Positions 8,393 through 17,889 of a stretch of DNA of 64,000 nt are shown piece after piece. The stretch's first letter is position 1. Each line of letters starts with the position of its first letter. The notes beneath the pieces are model-generated. The model saw only the letters and a program-made list of their open reading frames with translations, ran no database searches and was not told where the DNA came from. The stretch covers positions 218,048 to 282,047 of the forward strand of contig NZ_RQFG01000016.1 in NCBI RefSeq assembly GCF_004769235.1, in the 5' to 3' direction. The position numbers were made by a program, and so were the translations under genes. This DNA comes from Leptospira kanakyensis (GTDB taxonomy: Bacteria; Spirochaetota; Leptospiria; Leptospirales; Leptospiraceae).

Positions 8393-9250
8393 TTGAAAAG
8401 GCTTAGGTATATGTTACCGATTTCTATTCGCACAAAATTCCACTCTATCGAGGGAGTAGAGTGGGGGAATCCACAGGGGATACCGATCCTTGCCTTTCAC
8501 GGTTGGCTGGACAATGCGAATAGTTTTGCACCTCTCGCAAAATATTTTCCCGAATATCGTTTTATATCCATCGACTTCCCAGGTCATGGGAAATCCAGCC
8601 ACAAACCAGAAAATACCGTTTATTATTTTGCAGAATACGCATTGGAAGTTGTTTCTATAGCCCAAGCCTTAGGACTCGAAAATTTTATCCTTATGGCACA
8701 TTCAATGGGTGCCGCCGTTTCAACGTTAGTTGCCGGGACAAATCTTTTAAAAATCAAAAAACTTATCCTTATCGAATCACTAGGACCTCTCACCAATTTA
8801 TCTGAGTCGGCACCAGATATACTGGCAGAAGCGATGAAACAAATCCTTCATCCAAGAGGGAAAAAAGAAACATTTTTTCCAGATATGGAGTCCGCTGTAG
8901 GTGTTAGAATGCGTGCAGGTGATATGAAATTAGAATCTGCAGAAATTCTTATGGAACGCGGGATAGAAAAAACGCCAAAAGGATTAAAACCCAGACGGGA
9001 TCTAAGACTCCACTACAATTCATTTTTTCGATACACCGAAGAACAAATTGAATCTTTTTGTAATCGTATCGAATGTCCAACATTACTAATATTAGGTGAT
9101 AAATCAGGATTCCCTATTGCAGAAAAATACAAAAACAGAAAAAATGCTGTAAAAAACCTAAAAGAAGTAATCCTACCTGGAGGACACCACTTACATATGG
9201 ATTCTCCAAAGGAAGTGTCCTCTGCCATTTTAGAATTTTTAGAAAATTAA
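8393..9250 (+). CDS. Alpha/beta hydrolase
   Basis: About 285 residues. HGWLDNANSF supplies the oxyanion region, AHSMGAAVS the nucleophile elbow (G-x-S-x-G variant with Ala first) and GGHHLHMDSP the catalytic His; GDKSG near residue 230 probably holds the acid. This resembles serine hydrolase-like (SERHL/MEST) esterases. The start is uncertain: GAGGAGG at 8384-8390 is only 2 nt from the TTG at 8393 and 20 nt from an in-frame ATG at 8411. The thioesterase gene follows after 16 bp. Confidence 0.88.
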   Translation: MKRLRYMLPISIRTKFHSIEGVEWGNPQGIPILAFHGWLDNANSFAPLAKYFPEYRFISIDFPGHGKSSHKPENTVYYFAEYALEVVSIAQALGLENFILMAHSMGAAVSTLVAGTNLLKIKKLILIESLGPLTNLSESAPDILAEAMKQILHPRGKKETFFPDMESAVGVRMRAGDMKLESAEILMERGIEKTPKGLKPRRDLRLHYNSFFRYTEEQIESFCNRIECPTLLILGDKSGFPIAEKYKNRKNAVKNLKEVILPGGHHLHMDSPKEVSSAILEFLEN

Positions 9251-9266
9251 ATATTAAGGAGAAAGA

Positions 9267-9809
9267 ATGAATCAACCTATAGAAAATCCTTCTAAACATG
9301 GTTACGAAATCCATCACGATACTTGTTTTGGCTGTGGGAAAGAAAACCCATTGGGCCTTATCGCAGATTTCACCTTTCATGATGAAACGGGAGAGGTGAA
9401 CTTTACTTATAGTTTTAAAAAAATGTACAATGGTGCTCCGGGATTTGTCCACGGGGGTATCCTTTCCACAATGTTAGATGAGGCAATGGGTGGACTATGT
9501 TTTCACTTAGGATATATCGTTATGACAGACACAATGAGTTTCAAATTCCATAAGGCAACACCTGTTGAAAAAGAATTACTCATCCGAGCCTGGCCAATCA
9601 AAAAAGCAAAACGTAAAGTATTATTAGAATGTGAACTCACATCTCTCGATGGAGAAATTTTATACGTAAAGGGAGAGGGTGCCTTCCATATCCTTCCTCC
9701 TCGTTTTTTCTCCGAGAAATTGACCGGAGGAAAAATAGCGATTGCGAATGAATTGCTATCAGTAAATAAATTGAAACGCGCACATCTCTTCGATAGGATA
9801 GAAACATGA
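9267..9809 (+). CDS. PaaI-type hotdog thioesterase
   Basis: 180 residues. The motif GFVHGGILSTMLDEAMGG is the active-site helix of the PaaI/4HBT hotdog thioesterases, which hydrolyse acyl-CoA esters. CFGCGKENPLGL near the N terminus is typical of one subgroup. The substrate cannot be assigned. AAGGAGA lies just ahead of the ATG. The stop overlaps the start of the following lipoprotein gene by 4 bp. Confidence 0.88.
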   Translation: MNQPIENPSKHGYEIHHDTCFGCGKENPLGLIADFTFHDETGEVNFTYSFKKMYNGAPGFVHGGILSTMLDEAMGGLCFHLGYIVMTDTMSFKFHKATPVEKELLIRAWPIKKAKRKVLLECELTSLDGEILYVKGEGAFHILPPRFFSEKLTGGKIAIANELLSVNKLKRAHLFDRIET

Positions 9810-11125
9810 AAAACAAACTTCTTTACTTAATCATCATCACACTGACTTTACAATGTTCAGGTGGCTCCATAAAAGACGGGTCAGGTGACCAAGAATTTGA
9901 GCTGAAGTTTTCTAAAGGCAAATGGATACGCACAGAACGTTTCAAAAACTCTGGCGGAATTCGTGCAGTGGGAGAAGTAAAGGCAGAATGTGGTGGAGCC
10001 AAATGTACAGAAGACCAGGTAGCAAAGTTTGCTGCACCTAAGATAAAATCTCTACCGAAACATGGCTCTTGGGAAGAATACATTCAATTCGAACAACCAG
10101 GATCAACAGCTGAAAATCCAAAATATAAATCCACACTTGACCAAGTAGGGGAATATAATGATGGCAAAAAAATTGGAATCTGGAAAAAACCCGACCCAGA
10201 AAATCCACAAAAATACATTGCAGAAACACCATGGGTGGACGGCAAAAAAGAAGGTGTAGCAAAAACCTTTGATAAACAAGGTACTGTTACTTCTGAAACA
10301 AGTTATGCGGATGATAAAAAAAATGGCCCTTATTATAGAAAGAATAACAAAGGTGAGTGGGTAGAAAAAGGATCTTTCAAAGATAACGAAGAAGACGGAG
10401 AGTGGATTTATTATTTCGTAGGTGCCGATGGAAATGGAATCAAAACCAAAGTTTCATTCAGTAATGGTTTAAAAAACGGACAAGAGATTAACTATTACAA
10501 AGATGGGGCAGTCGAATCACAAGGTTCGTATTCATCTGATATTCGTAATGGATTATGGAAAATGTTTGGAGCGAAAGGAAATTTACTCGCAGAAGGAACT
10601 TATTCCAAAAAAGAAAATTCCGAAAACTTAGACATTAAATATGAAAGAACCGGAACCTGGAAAGAATACTATGCTGATGGAAAAATATTTGGAACAGGTT
10701 CAAGAAAACATACTAGAACTGGCGAATGGAAGTTTTATTATAAAAACGGACAAATCGCTTACCAAGGGAATATGGCAAACGAAAGTATGTTAGAATCTGC
10801 TAAAGTTTATGACAACACTGGCAAAATTCTAGGTGAAGGAAAATTGTTCTTTTCGCTAGTAAAAATTGATGAAGAAACACAAGATTTAAAACTAAATTAT
10901 AAACCAAGCATACCTTATACTTACTTTTATCCTTCTGGAAAAAAAAGAATGGTGATTCGTTCCACAGAAGATGCTACTGAATATTCAGAAGATGGTAGAG
11001 AACTAGGAAAAGGGCCTGTAGAACCTCAAGGAAGAAAGATGGGATGTTGGACCATTGGAGGCAAAACAGAATACTATATGATTGATAAACCAATGCCAAA
11101 AATGACTCCTTCACAATGCAAATAA
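9806..11125 (+). CDS. YwqK/MORN-like repeat lipoprotein
   Basis: 439 residues. The leader ends in LTLQCSGG, a lipobox with Cys at residue 12 or so. The body is a chain of MORN-like units such as DGKKIGIWKK, DGAVESQGSYSSDIRNGLWK and TGEWKFYYKNGQIAYQGN, the pattern annotated as YwqK-type antitoxin repeats, which form beta-hairpin arrays. It may act as a periplasmic or surface scaffold. It opens a tightly packed cluster: its end overlaps the MoxR gene by 10 bp, so it may belong to the Bat operon. Confidence 0.8.
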   Translation: MKNKLLYLIIITLTLQCSGGSIKDGSGDQEFELKFSKGKWIRTERFKNSGGIRAVGEVKAECGGAKCTEDQVAKFAAPKIKSLPKHGSWEEYIQFEQPGSTAENPKYKSTLDQVGEYNDGKKIGIWKKPDPENPQKYIAETPWVDGKKEGVAKTFDKQGTVTSETSYADDKKNGPYYRKNNKGEWVEKGSFKDNEEDGEWIYYFVGADGNGIKTKVSFSNGLKNGQEINYYKDGAVESQGSYSSDIRNGLWKMFGAKGNLLAEGTYSKKENSENLDIKYERTGTWKEYYADGKIFGTGSRKHTRTGEWKFYYKNGQIAYQGNMANESMLESAKVYDNTGKILGEGKLFFSLVKIDEETQDLKLNYKPSIPYTYFYPSGKKRMVIRSTEDATEYSEDGRELGKGPVEPQGRKMGCWTIGGKTEYYMIDKPMPKMTPSQCK

Positions 11126-12096
11126 ACAAAGAACAAATCACAGAAATCTCCGACCAAGTAAAATTACTTCGGTCGGAACTATCCGAATCCATCTCAGGGA
11201 TGGAAAATGTCATCCAATCTCTATTTGTCGGTTTAGTTGCCAACGGACACGTGTTACTCGAAGGAATGCCTGGCCTCGCAAAAACCCTTGTGGCAAAAAA
11301 CTTAGCGTCTATCATTGATGCTAAGTTTTCCCGAGTCCAATTTACTCCAGATTTGTTACCGGCAGACTTAACAGGAACAAATATCTTTAATCCTAAAACC
11401 TCATCTTTCGAAATACGGAAAGGGCCCATTTTCACAAATGTTTTGTTAGCTGATGAAATCAACAGAGCACCGGCAAAAGTCCAGTCAGCTCTATTACAAT
11501 GTATGGAGGAAAGACAAGTTTCAATTGCTGACGAAACCTTTGATCTGGAACCTCCTTTCTTTGTCATCGCAACACAAAATCCTATTGACCAAGAAGGAAC
11601 CTATCCACTTCCAGAAGCCCAACTCGATCGATTTCTATTTAAGGTAGTTGTCACTTATCCTTCTTTTGAAGATGAGGTGGCCATCTTACACCAACACGGA
11701 AATTTAGATTTTTCCAAAAAGAAGTCTAAAAAAGTAATGAAACCGAAGGAAATCCATAAGATCTCCGAAATTTCAAACAAAGTCTTCGTAGAACCAAAAT
11801 TACAAAACTATATTGTTAATTTAACAAGAAATACAAGACCCGAAACAACGAGTGACAATGAATTAAAAAATTTCATCCAACATGGAGTGAGTCCTAGGGC
11901 TAGTCTCGCAATGTTAAAGGTAAGTAGGATCAACGCTCTCTTAGAAGGAAGGGATTTTGTAATCCCTGAAGATATCCAACGTTTTTTCTCAGAAATTGTA
12001 AAACATAGACTTCACTTATCCATTGAAGCAATTAGCGAGGATATCAGCACAGATTCTATCATCAAACGAATCCTATCTGTCACGGAAGTTCCATAG
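11116..12096 (+). CDS. MoxR-family AAA+ ATPase
   Basis: 326 residues. Walker A is GMPGLAKT, Walker B VLLADEINRAP, followed by the sensor region FFVIATQNPIDQEGTYPLPEAQLDRF, diagnostic of MoxR. These ATPases act as chaperones with von Willebrand A partners, and here the DUF58 and BatA/BatB genes follow directly. The stop codon abuts the DUF58 ATG with no gap. Confidence 0.95.
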   Translation: MQINKEQITEISDQVKLLRSELSESISGMENVIQSLFVGLVANGHVLLEGMPGLAKTLVAKNLASIIDAKFSRVQFTPDLLPADLTGTNIFNPKTSSFEIRKGPIFTNVLLADEINRAPAKVQSALLQCMEERQVSIADETFDLEPPFFVIATQNPIDQEGTYPLPEAQLDRFLFKVVVTYPSFEDEVAILHQHGNLDFSKKKSKKVMKPKEIHKISEISNKVFVEPKLQNYIVNLTRNTRPETTSDNELKNFIQHGVSPRASLAMLKVSRINALLEGRDFVIPEDIQRFFSEIVKHRLHLSIEAISEDISTDSIIKRILSVTEVP

Positions 12097-12915
12097 ATGT
12101 TATCTCCAGAGTTAAAACGACTACTTCAAGTTTTACAATGGGAAACTAAAAAAAAATTTTCCTCTACCAAACAAGGCCTTCTTACCATGTCCGAACGGGG
12201 GAGGGGGCTTGATTTCAAAGAAGTACGAAACTATCACTACGGTGATGATATGCGTTATATTGATTGGAACGTAACCTCTCGCACAGGAGAACTTTATACA
12301 AAAGAATACTACGAAGAACGAGATGCTTCGATTATTATCTTTTATGATACAAGCGTTTCTCTTAGTAGCTCGAAAAGAACTACAGCTTTTCAAATTGCGC
12401 TCTTTTTATCTTTATTCCATATCAAAATGGGAAATCGAGTATTACTTGTTCCATTTTCTGATCACCAATTGGCACCCGGCAAATGGCTTCGCACAGAAAC
12501 CGATATTTTTTTAGCATTTGCAAAAATTGCAAAACAGGAGAATGGCGAAGGCACCAATTATGCAGAGGCTTATCAATTTGCATTCCGTTTGCACCCAAAA
12601 CATGCGGTTTCCTATTGGATTTCTGATTTTAATGATTTTTCGAATTATCTAAAAACAAATAAAATACCAAAAATTTGGGAACCAATTGGAATTTGGATTC
12701 AAGATGAAATAGATACCTTAAAGTTTCCTCTTTGGCTTCGGATGTTCCAAAAAATATCTGAAGAAAATATTGGTTTTCGAGAAAATGAAAATACGTATCA
12801 AAAAGATTTAAAAGCAGCTAAATCATTTTTTGGTGTACAACTTGTACAAATCAACCCAAATACAAAACTTTCACAACAAATCCTACCACTATTTAAAATC
12901 AAACGAAATGGATAA
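12097..12915 (+). CDS. DUF58 (von Willebrand A-like) protein
   Basis: 272 residues. GRGLDFKEVRNYHYGDDMRYIDWN is the DUF58 signature, here split by a few changes; the later region, IIFYDTSVSLSSS, matches a von Willebrand A-type metal site (D-x-S-x-S). DUF58 proteins accompany MoxR ATPases in almost all genomes that have them. It follows moxR with no gap and overlaps the next gene by 8 bp. Confidence 0.92.
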   Translation: MLSPELKRLLQVLQWETKKKFSSTKQGLLTMSERGRGLDFKEVRNYHYGDDMRYIDWNVTSRTGELYTKEYYEERDASIIIFYDTSVSLSSSKRTTAFQIALFLSLFHIKMGNRVLLVPFSDHQLAPGKWLRTETDIFLAFAKIAKQENGEGTNYAEAYQFAFRLHPKHAVSYWISDFNDFSNYLKTNKIPKIWEPIGIWIQDEIDTLKFPLWLRMFQKISEENIGFRENENTYQKDLKAAKSFFGVQLVQINPNTKLSQQILPLFKIKRNG

Positions 12916-13747
12916 ATACATCCTTATATTCTTATTATCTTCGGCTTCTATTTTTGGTTCACCAAAAGAAATGGTTTTAGAAACCGATATCTATGTAGGA
13001 GATACAGTTCATTACCAAATAGAACTATCAGAGCAAACAGAAACCGAGTTATACATAGAAGAAGGAGAAATCTATGAAGATGACACCATGCCATCTTATA
13101 AAATTTTCAATGTACAAAAAAAAGAATCAAAATTAGAGGCTTCTATCATTTTTTTTAAACCCGGTAATTACGTTTTACCAGTATCATGGGAGCAAAACGA
13201 CGAAAAAATTAAATCCTCCTTATCCATCAAAGTGAAATCTCAACTTTTAGGAACAGAAACGGATATCGAAGATATAGAACCTCCCTTTGTTTTTTCTGGG
13301 CCTTATTTTTTTCGCTTATTCATCATTCTTTTAATCACCGCTATCAATTTGTATTTACTCTACGCTTTATATTTGTATTGGCGCTCCAAACCAAAGGTTG
13401 TGGATGCTTTTTGGGAGAAACAACCTATTCTTGAAGAAACAAAGAAACGACTCCATATCATTGAAAGTTACTTAGAATCAGAGAATATTTACGAAAAGGA
13501 ACTGGCATTTAAAATCAGCGAATACCTCAAAGAAGTATATTCTAAAAAATTAGAAGAGAATTTACTTGGAAAAACAGATTCTGAATTTCTTGCAGACCTC
13601 TCCAATAAAACACATATTAAAAACGAAAACTTAAGAGAGTTAAGAATCTATTTTAGAAATACCAAGTATGATGAAAATCATACCAAACTCGACAAAGAAA
13701 GTGCATATTCCGTCTGGGAAAAAATCAAAAAGGATTTTGAATTATAA
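12908..13747 (+). CDS. Membrane-anchored Bat-operon protein
   Basis: 279 residues from the ATG at 12908. It has a signal peptide, a beta-rich external domain of about 125 residues, one membrane helix (residues 138-160 or so) and a helical cytoplasmic tail. This layout resembles the DUF4381 proteins seen between DUF58 and BatA genes in Bacteroidetes and spirochaetes; the assignment rests on layout and position. It overlaps the DUF58 gene by 8 bp and precedes batA by 2 bp. Confidence 0.65.
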   Translation: MDKYILIFLLSSASIFGSPKEMVLETDIYVGDTVHYQIELSEQTETELYIEEGEIYEDDTMPSYKIFNVQKKESKLEASIIFFKPGNYVLPVSWEQNDEKIKSSLSIKVKSQLLGTETDIEDIEPPFVFSGPYFFRLFIILLITAINLYLLYALYLYWRSKPKVVDAFWEKQPILEETKKRLHIIESYLESENIYEKELAFKISEYLKEVYSKKLEENLLGKTDSEFLADLSNKTHIKNENLRELRIYFRNTKYDENHTKLDKESAYSVWEKIKKDFEL

Positions 13748-13749
13748 TT

Positions 13750-14703
13750 ATGGATCAGTTCCAAAGACCATATCTTCTATTCTTAATCCTTCCTTTTTTG
13801 TTACTTGGAATTTATCAATGGAGAAAAAAACCCTTCGGATCACTGCTACTCATTCAGTCAGATAGATTCCAAAAGCCAAAAACAAATTTTATTGTAACCT
13901 TTCGGTCCATCCTTTCCAAACTATCAGAACTTCTATTTTACATTGCTGGAATTTTTTTGCTCATTGCCGCCGCAGGACCTGGAGAAAAATTCAAACTCAC
14001 TCCAGATGTGACGAATGGGATTGATATCATGATTTCACTCGACATTTCAGGTTCAATGGTTAATTCCTACGACTTTTTACCAAAAAATCGATTGGCAGTC
14101 TCAAAAGAATTACTTCGGGAATTCATTCGAAAACGTTTGTATGATCGAATCGGAATTGTGTTATTTGCTGGTGCAGCCTATTTACAATCCCCGCTATCAA
14201 ACGACAGATACGCGTTAGATGAGCTTATCGCAGAGACATCTGACGAAGATATTAGCGAACAAGGAACGGCTGTCGGCGATGCTTTAGTCCTATCTACATA
14301 CAGACTCAAAGACTCTACAGCAAAATCTAAAATTATCATTCTACTGACCGATGGTGTATCAAACACTGGAAAACTAGATCCAGAAACAGCCTCTTATGCT
14401 GCCAAGGCATTTGGGATCAAAGTTTATTGTATCGGAATCGGCAAAGAACAAGGACAATACGAAGTAAATTACGAATCCTTAGAAAAAATTTCGGAAAGCA
14501 CAAATGGAAAATTCTTCCGCGCGGAATCCCCTGAAATTTTAGAAGAGGTGCTAAACGAAATCAATGGACTAGAAACAGTGGAACTTCCGTCTAAACCTAT
14601 GGAAATCCACGAAACACATTTTCCGAAAGTTCTATTTATCTTCTTTCTATTACTGGGAGTTGTGGGTTTTCTTATGATATACCCTCTCAAAGAAAAATTA
14701 TGA
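13750..14703 (+). CDS. batA: BatA von Willebrand A membrane protein
   Basis: 317 residues. Two N-terminal helices (residues 7-22 and 58-78), then a von Willebrand A domain with DISGSMVNS as metal site and TDGVSNTG, and a C-terminal helix. This is the BatA layout. Bat proteins were named in Bacteroides for aerotolerance; the L. biflexa Bat proteins were reported not to protect against oxidative stress, so the role is open. It overlaps the next gene by 4 bp (ATGA). Confidence 0.92.
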   Translation: MDQFQRPYLLFLILPFLLLGIYQWRKKPFGSLLLIQSDRFQKPKTNFIVTFRSILSKLSELLFYIAGIFLLIAAAGPGEKFKLTPDVTNGIDIMISLDISGSMVNSYDFLPKNRLAVSKELLREFIRKRLYDRIGIVLFAGAAYLQSPLSNDRYALDELIAETSDEDISEQGTAVGDALVLSTYRLKDSTAKSKIIILLTDGVSNTGKLDPETASYAAKAFGIKVYCIGIGKEQGQYEVNYESLEKISESTNGKFFRAESPEILEEVLNEINGLETVELPSKPMEIHETHFPKVLFIFFLLLGVVGFLMIYPLKEKL

Positions 14704-16331
14704 TCTCCTTAAGTTTCGTTGCAACGACAGCAATCATCGTTCTCATCATTTGGATCTTAGTTTTCTCTGGAAAATTGTATTTAAATAACAAAGCAAATTC
14801 GTTTCGAAACCAAAATCCAAACATAAAAGATAGGATTTTTACAGCCAAAACTAAAATTTACTTAATCCGTATTATCTGTTTGTTACTTTCTCTCTCCTTC
14901 GCGTTTTATTCCTTATTTAAAATCAAGTCTACCGAAGTGGAATCTGTAAAAGAGTTTGAATCTGCAGACATCCTTTTTGTTGTCGATGTTAGTTTGTCAA
15001 TGAATGCCATTGATGTAAGTCCAACCCGCTTAAAACGATTCCAAGACTTAGCTCTGCGCATTCTACCCAGCCTAAAAGGAAATCGATTAGGAATTATTGT
15101 TTTCGCAGGACAATCGTTTTCTTTTTGTCCACTAACATCTGATATCTCGGCAGTCTCCGATTATATACAAGCTCTAGGTGTAGAGATGGTAGGTTCCAAG
15201 GGGACAGACCTGTCATTGGCCTTAGAAAGGTTAAACAAAATTAGAAAAAAAAATAATCCGATTACTTCACAGATCACTGTTGTAGTATCTGATGGAGAGG
15301 ATCACGAAAACCAAACCTTACCACCTATCGAAGGGGAGGTGATTGTATGGGGAATAGGTACAGAAGAAGGTGGACTCATTGAATACCGTGATCCAGGCAC
15401 AGGACGCGGTGGTTTTGTCACAGCGGATGCGGGGATTTCCAATTCATCCACGGCTCCCAATTTAGTACTTTCCAAAATGAATGTGGAACGCTTAAAATCA
15501 ATAGCTATCCAAAATAACGGTAGTTATTACGATATTTCCTTTTTAGCCGATGGAGCCTACGCATTACTGGATACGGTACAATCAGTCAAAAAGAAAAAAA
15601 TACAAACCATTGAACGTTTCAAAAATGAAGATGGTGCACATCCTTTTCTCATAGTTTCTTTTATCTTTTTATTTTTGGAAAGAATCACAAACCTCTTCCT
15701 ACAAAAATTACCAAAAGGAATTTATAAAATTTTACTGTTACTCATTTTCCTCAGAGTGAGTCATTTAGAAGCTTGGGAATTAGATCCAGGTGGGAATGCC
15801 ATAGAACGAGGGGCCAAGTCCTATCACCAAAAAAAATATACAGATAGCCAAAAAGAATTCGAAAAAGCAAAAGAATACATCCCAGATGATCCTAGACTTC
15901 TTTACAATGAATCCGCAAACGCATACCAGTCAGGCCAATACAAAGATGCAATTGGAATCGCAGAAAAAATTCTTTCCCACCCCAAAACAGATAATGATCT
16001 AAAGGCCAGAACTAATTTTAACCTTGGAAACATATATTCAAAATTAGGTGATAAGAAAAATGCCCTAAAAGCATACTCTAAAACTTTAGAAATAGATCCA
16101 AACCATCTATCCGCAAAAAAAAATATCGAACACCTAACGAAAAAAAGGGAGTCCGACCAAAATCAAAAACCAAAAAGCGGCGAACCAAACGAAACAAAAC
16201 CTGAGAGGGAACAAAACAAAAACCAAAAGGAAGAAAAATCGGATGCAGAAAGAATTTTGGATCCATTTTCACAAGATTCCATTCTAAAAAATAAAAAAGG
16301 GGGATTTATTGATAATGAAAAATTTTGGTAA
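14700..16331 (+). CDS. batB: BatB-BatC fusion (von Willebrand A plus TPR)
   Basis: 543 residues combining two proteins that are separate in Bacteroides. The first part is BatB: N-terminal helix, DVSLSMNAID metal site, SDGEDHENQ, and a hydrophobic segment near residue 320. The second part, from about residue 360, is BatC-like: after another hydrophobic stretch come tetratricopeptide repeats (YHQKKYTDSQKEFEKAKEY, NLGNIYSKLGDKKNALKAY) and a charged Lys/Glu/Gln tail. The fusion is a known Leptospira arrangement as I recall it. It overlaps batD by a few bases. Confidence 0.9.
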   Translation: MISLSFVATTAIIVLIIWILVFSGKLYLNNKANSFRNQNPNIKDRIFTAKTKIYLIRIICLLLSLSFAFYSLFKIKSTEVESVKEFESADILFVVDVSLSMNAIDVSPTRLKRFQDLALRILPSLKGNRLGIIVFAGQSFSFCPLTSDISAVSDYIQALGVEMVGSKGTDLSLALERLNKIRKKNNPITSQITVVVSDGEDHENQTLPPIEGEVIVWGIGTEEGGLIEYRDPGTGRGGFVTADAGISNSSTAPNLVLSKMNVERLKSIAIQNNGSYYDISFLADGAYALLDTVQSVKKKKIQTIERFKNEDGAHPFLIVSFIFLFLERITNLFLQKLPKGIYKILLLLIFLRVSHLEAWELDPGGNAIERGAKSYHQKKYTDSQKEFEKAKEYIPDDPRLLYNESANAYQSGQYKDAIGIAEKILSHPKTDNDLKARTNFNLGNIYSKLGDKKNALKAYSKTLEIDPNHLSAKKNIEHLTKKRESDQNQKPKSGEPNETKPEREQNKNQKEEKSDAERILDPFSQDSILKNKKGGFIDNEKFW

Positions 16332-17886
16332 ACTGATATTCTTCTTTTTTCTAACTTCTTTTTTACCCGCAAGCACTATCTTTTCTTCGGACGTTGAATT
16401 TCATCTATTCCCTACTGAATTTTCACTCGGGGAACATGCAAAATTAGAAATCAAAGCACGCGGAGACAAACCTTTTCGAACCCTACAAACGAATATAAAA
16501 AAAAATGGAGTTCGGATTCGTTTCTCCGGAAGTGGAACAGAAACACAAATTATCAATTTCAAAGTTTCTAAATCGCAAATCCTAAATTTTTATATAGATA
16601 CAGAATCGGAAGGTACATTCAAACTTCCGGAAGTCTCTGTTGAGTATGACAACAAAACCTATACTTCTCCACCAATTCAATTTACGGTAAGTAAAAAAAG
16701 CAAACACCCACAGAACCAATTTTTTAATCCATTCCCAATGGAAGACTTTGAATCACCCTCAGAGGAATCTCCAGAAGTTGCCTTTCACACAAACAAAATC
16801 GTTTTTTATAAAGGAGAACCCATAGTAGGTTATTTTGTACTTTATTACAATGGCTATAGACAACCATTCCTAGAAAGAGATCCAAACGAATCTATATCAT
16901 TTCCATATTTTTTATCAGAAACATTGAGGCAAGTGTCCGTACAAATTGAACCGGAAGTCCAAAGGAAAAATAGTATAAAAAAAACATTAGTTTACGATAA
17001 GGAAATTTACGGTTTAACACCGATTAAGTCGGGGCGATTTCAAATCGGAAAAACAAAATTTATCTCGGGGGATAGTTTACGTTTCAACTCTTTACAAGAA
17101 ACAGTAACCACAACACCAGCAACGGTTACAGTTCTTGAACTCCCACCAAACAAACCAAAGGGTTTCACAGGTGCTATCGGAAATTTCAAACTAGAACTTA
17201 CCAAATATCCAAAATTGGTCCACAGAGGCGAAACTTTGTATTTTGAGGTTACAATTGAAGGAGAAGGGGGTTATGAAGGAATCAGCCCAACGACCTCATC
17301 AAATCCAGATATCCAACTCATCTCACAAAATAAAACCAAAACCTTTCGAAAGTTAGATTCAGGTGAATACGGATTTTATTCGGTAGTTCGATTCCAATAT
17401 GGTTACCAAGTCCCAAAATTTGGAAACCTACAAATGGATCCATATACATTCAATTTTTTTTCCTTAAAAGAAAACCAATACAAAACTCTGTCGATTCGTT
17501 ATCCTGAAACCACCATCCTTCCGACAAAAGATAGGCAAACCAAACCCCAAACAGAGAAACAAAACGTATCAAAACCACCCTCGATTTTTATATTGGTTTT
17601 TGTTGCCATTTTTGGGATTCTTTCCTATTTAGGACTGGTCAGGTATATTCATCGCAAGCAAACAAAAGAATTTATGGAACTGATCACAAGTTTTGGTAAA
17701 AAAAGAAATTCTTTCCTTTTCGACTATTTGAGAAAACTTGAATTACCAGAAGAGGATTCTCAATTTTTAGTGAACTTGGTCGAAGCTGGGGAAAAAGAAA
17801 CTCTAGAAAAAACATTCCACAATTTAAACAAAAAAGAAAAATCAAAACTTATATCATTAATAAAACAATTAAAACCAAAGGATTAA
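16315..17886 (+). CDS. batD: BatD (oxygen-tolerance family) membrane protein
   Basis: 523 residues from the ATG at 16315, with AAAGGGGG about 11 nt upstream; an in-frame TTG at 16309 is the alternative. Signal peptide, then a large beta-rich external region of Ig-like units (residues 30-420), one membrane helix (near 425-445) and a cytoplasmic helical tail, the BatD layout. It overlaps batB-C by 17 bp and ends 3 bp before htpG. Likely the external partner of BatA/BatB. Confidence 0.88.
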   Translation: MKNFGKLIFFFFLTSFLPASTIFSSDVEFHLFPTEFSLGEHAKLEIKARGDKPFRTLQTNIKKNGVRIRFSGSGTETQIINFKVSKSQILNFYIDTESEGTFKLPEVSVEYDNKTYTSPPIQFTVSKKSKHPQNQFFNPFPMEDFESPSEESPEVAFHTNKIVFYKGEPIVGYFVLYYNGYRQPFLERDPNESISFPYFLSETLRQVSVQIEPEVQRKNSIKKTLVYDKEIYGLTPIKSGRFQIGKTKFISGDSLRFNSLQETVTTTPATVTVLELPPNKPKGFTGAIGNFKLELTKYPKLVHRGETLYFEVTIEGEGGYEGISPTTSSNPDIQLISQNKTKTFRKLDSGEYGFYSVVRFQYGYQVPKFGNLQMDPYTFNFFSLKENQYKTLSIRYPETTILPTKDRQTKPQTEKQNVSKPPSIFILVFVAIFGILSYLGLVRYIHRKQTKEFMELITSFGKKRNSFLFDYLRKLELPEEDSQFLVNLVEAGEKETLEKTFHNLNKKEKSKLISLIKQLKPKD

Positions 17887-17889
17887 CAT

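Noticed and set aside
10974..11567. 197-codon leftward frame opposite the lipoprotein and moxR genes
   Set aside because: Antisense shadow of two well-supported genes.
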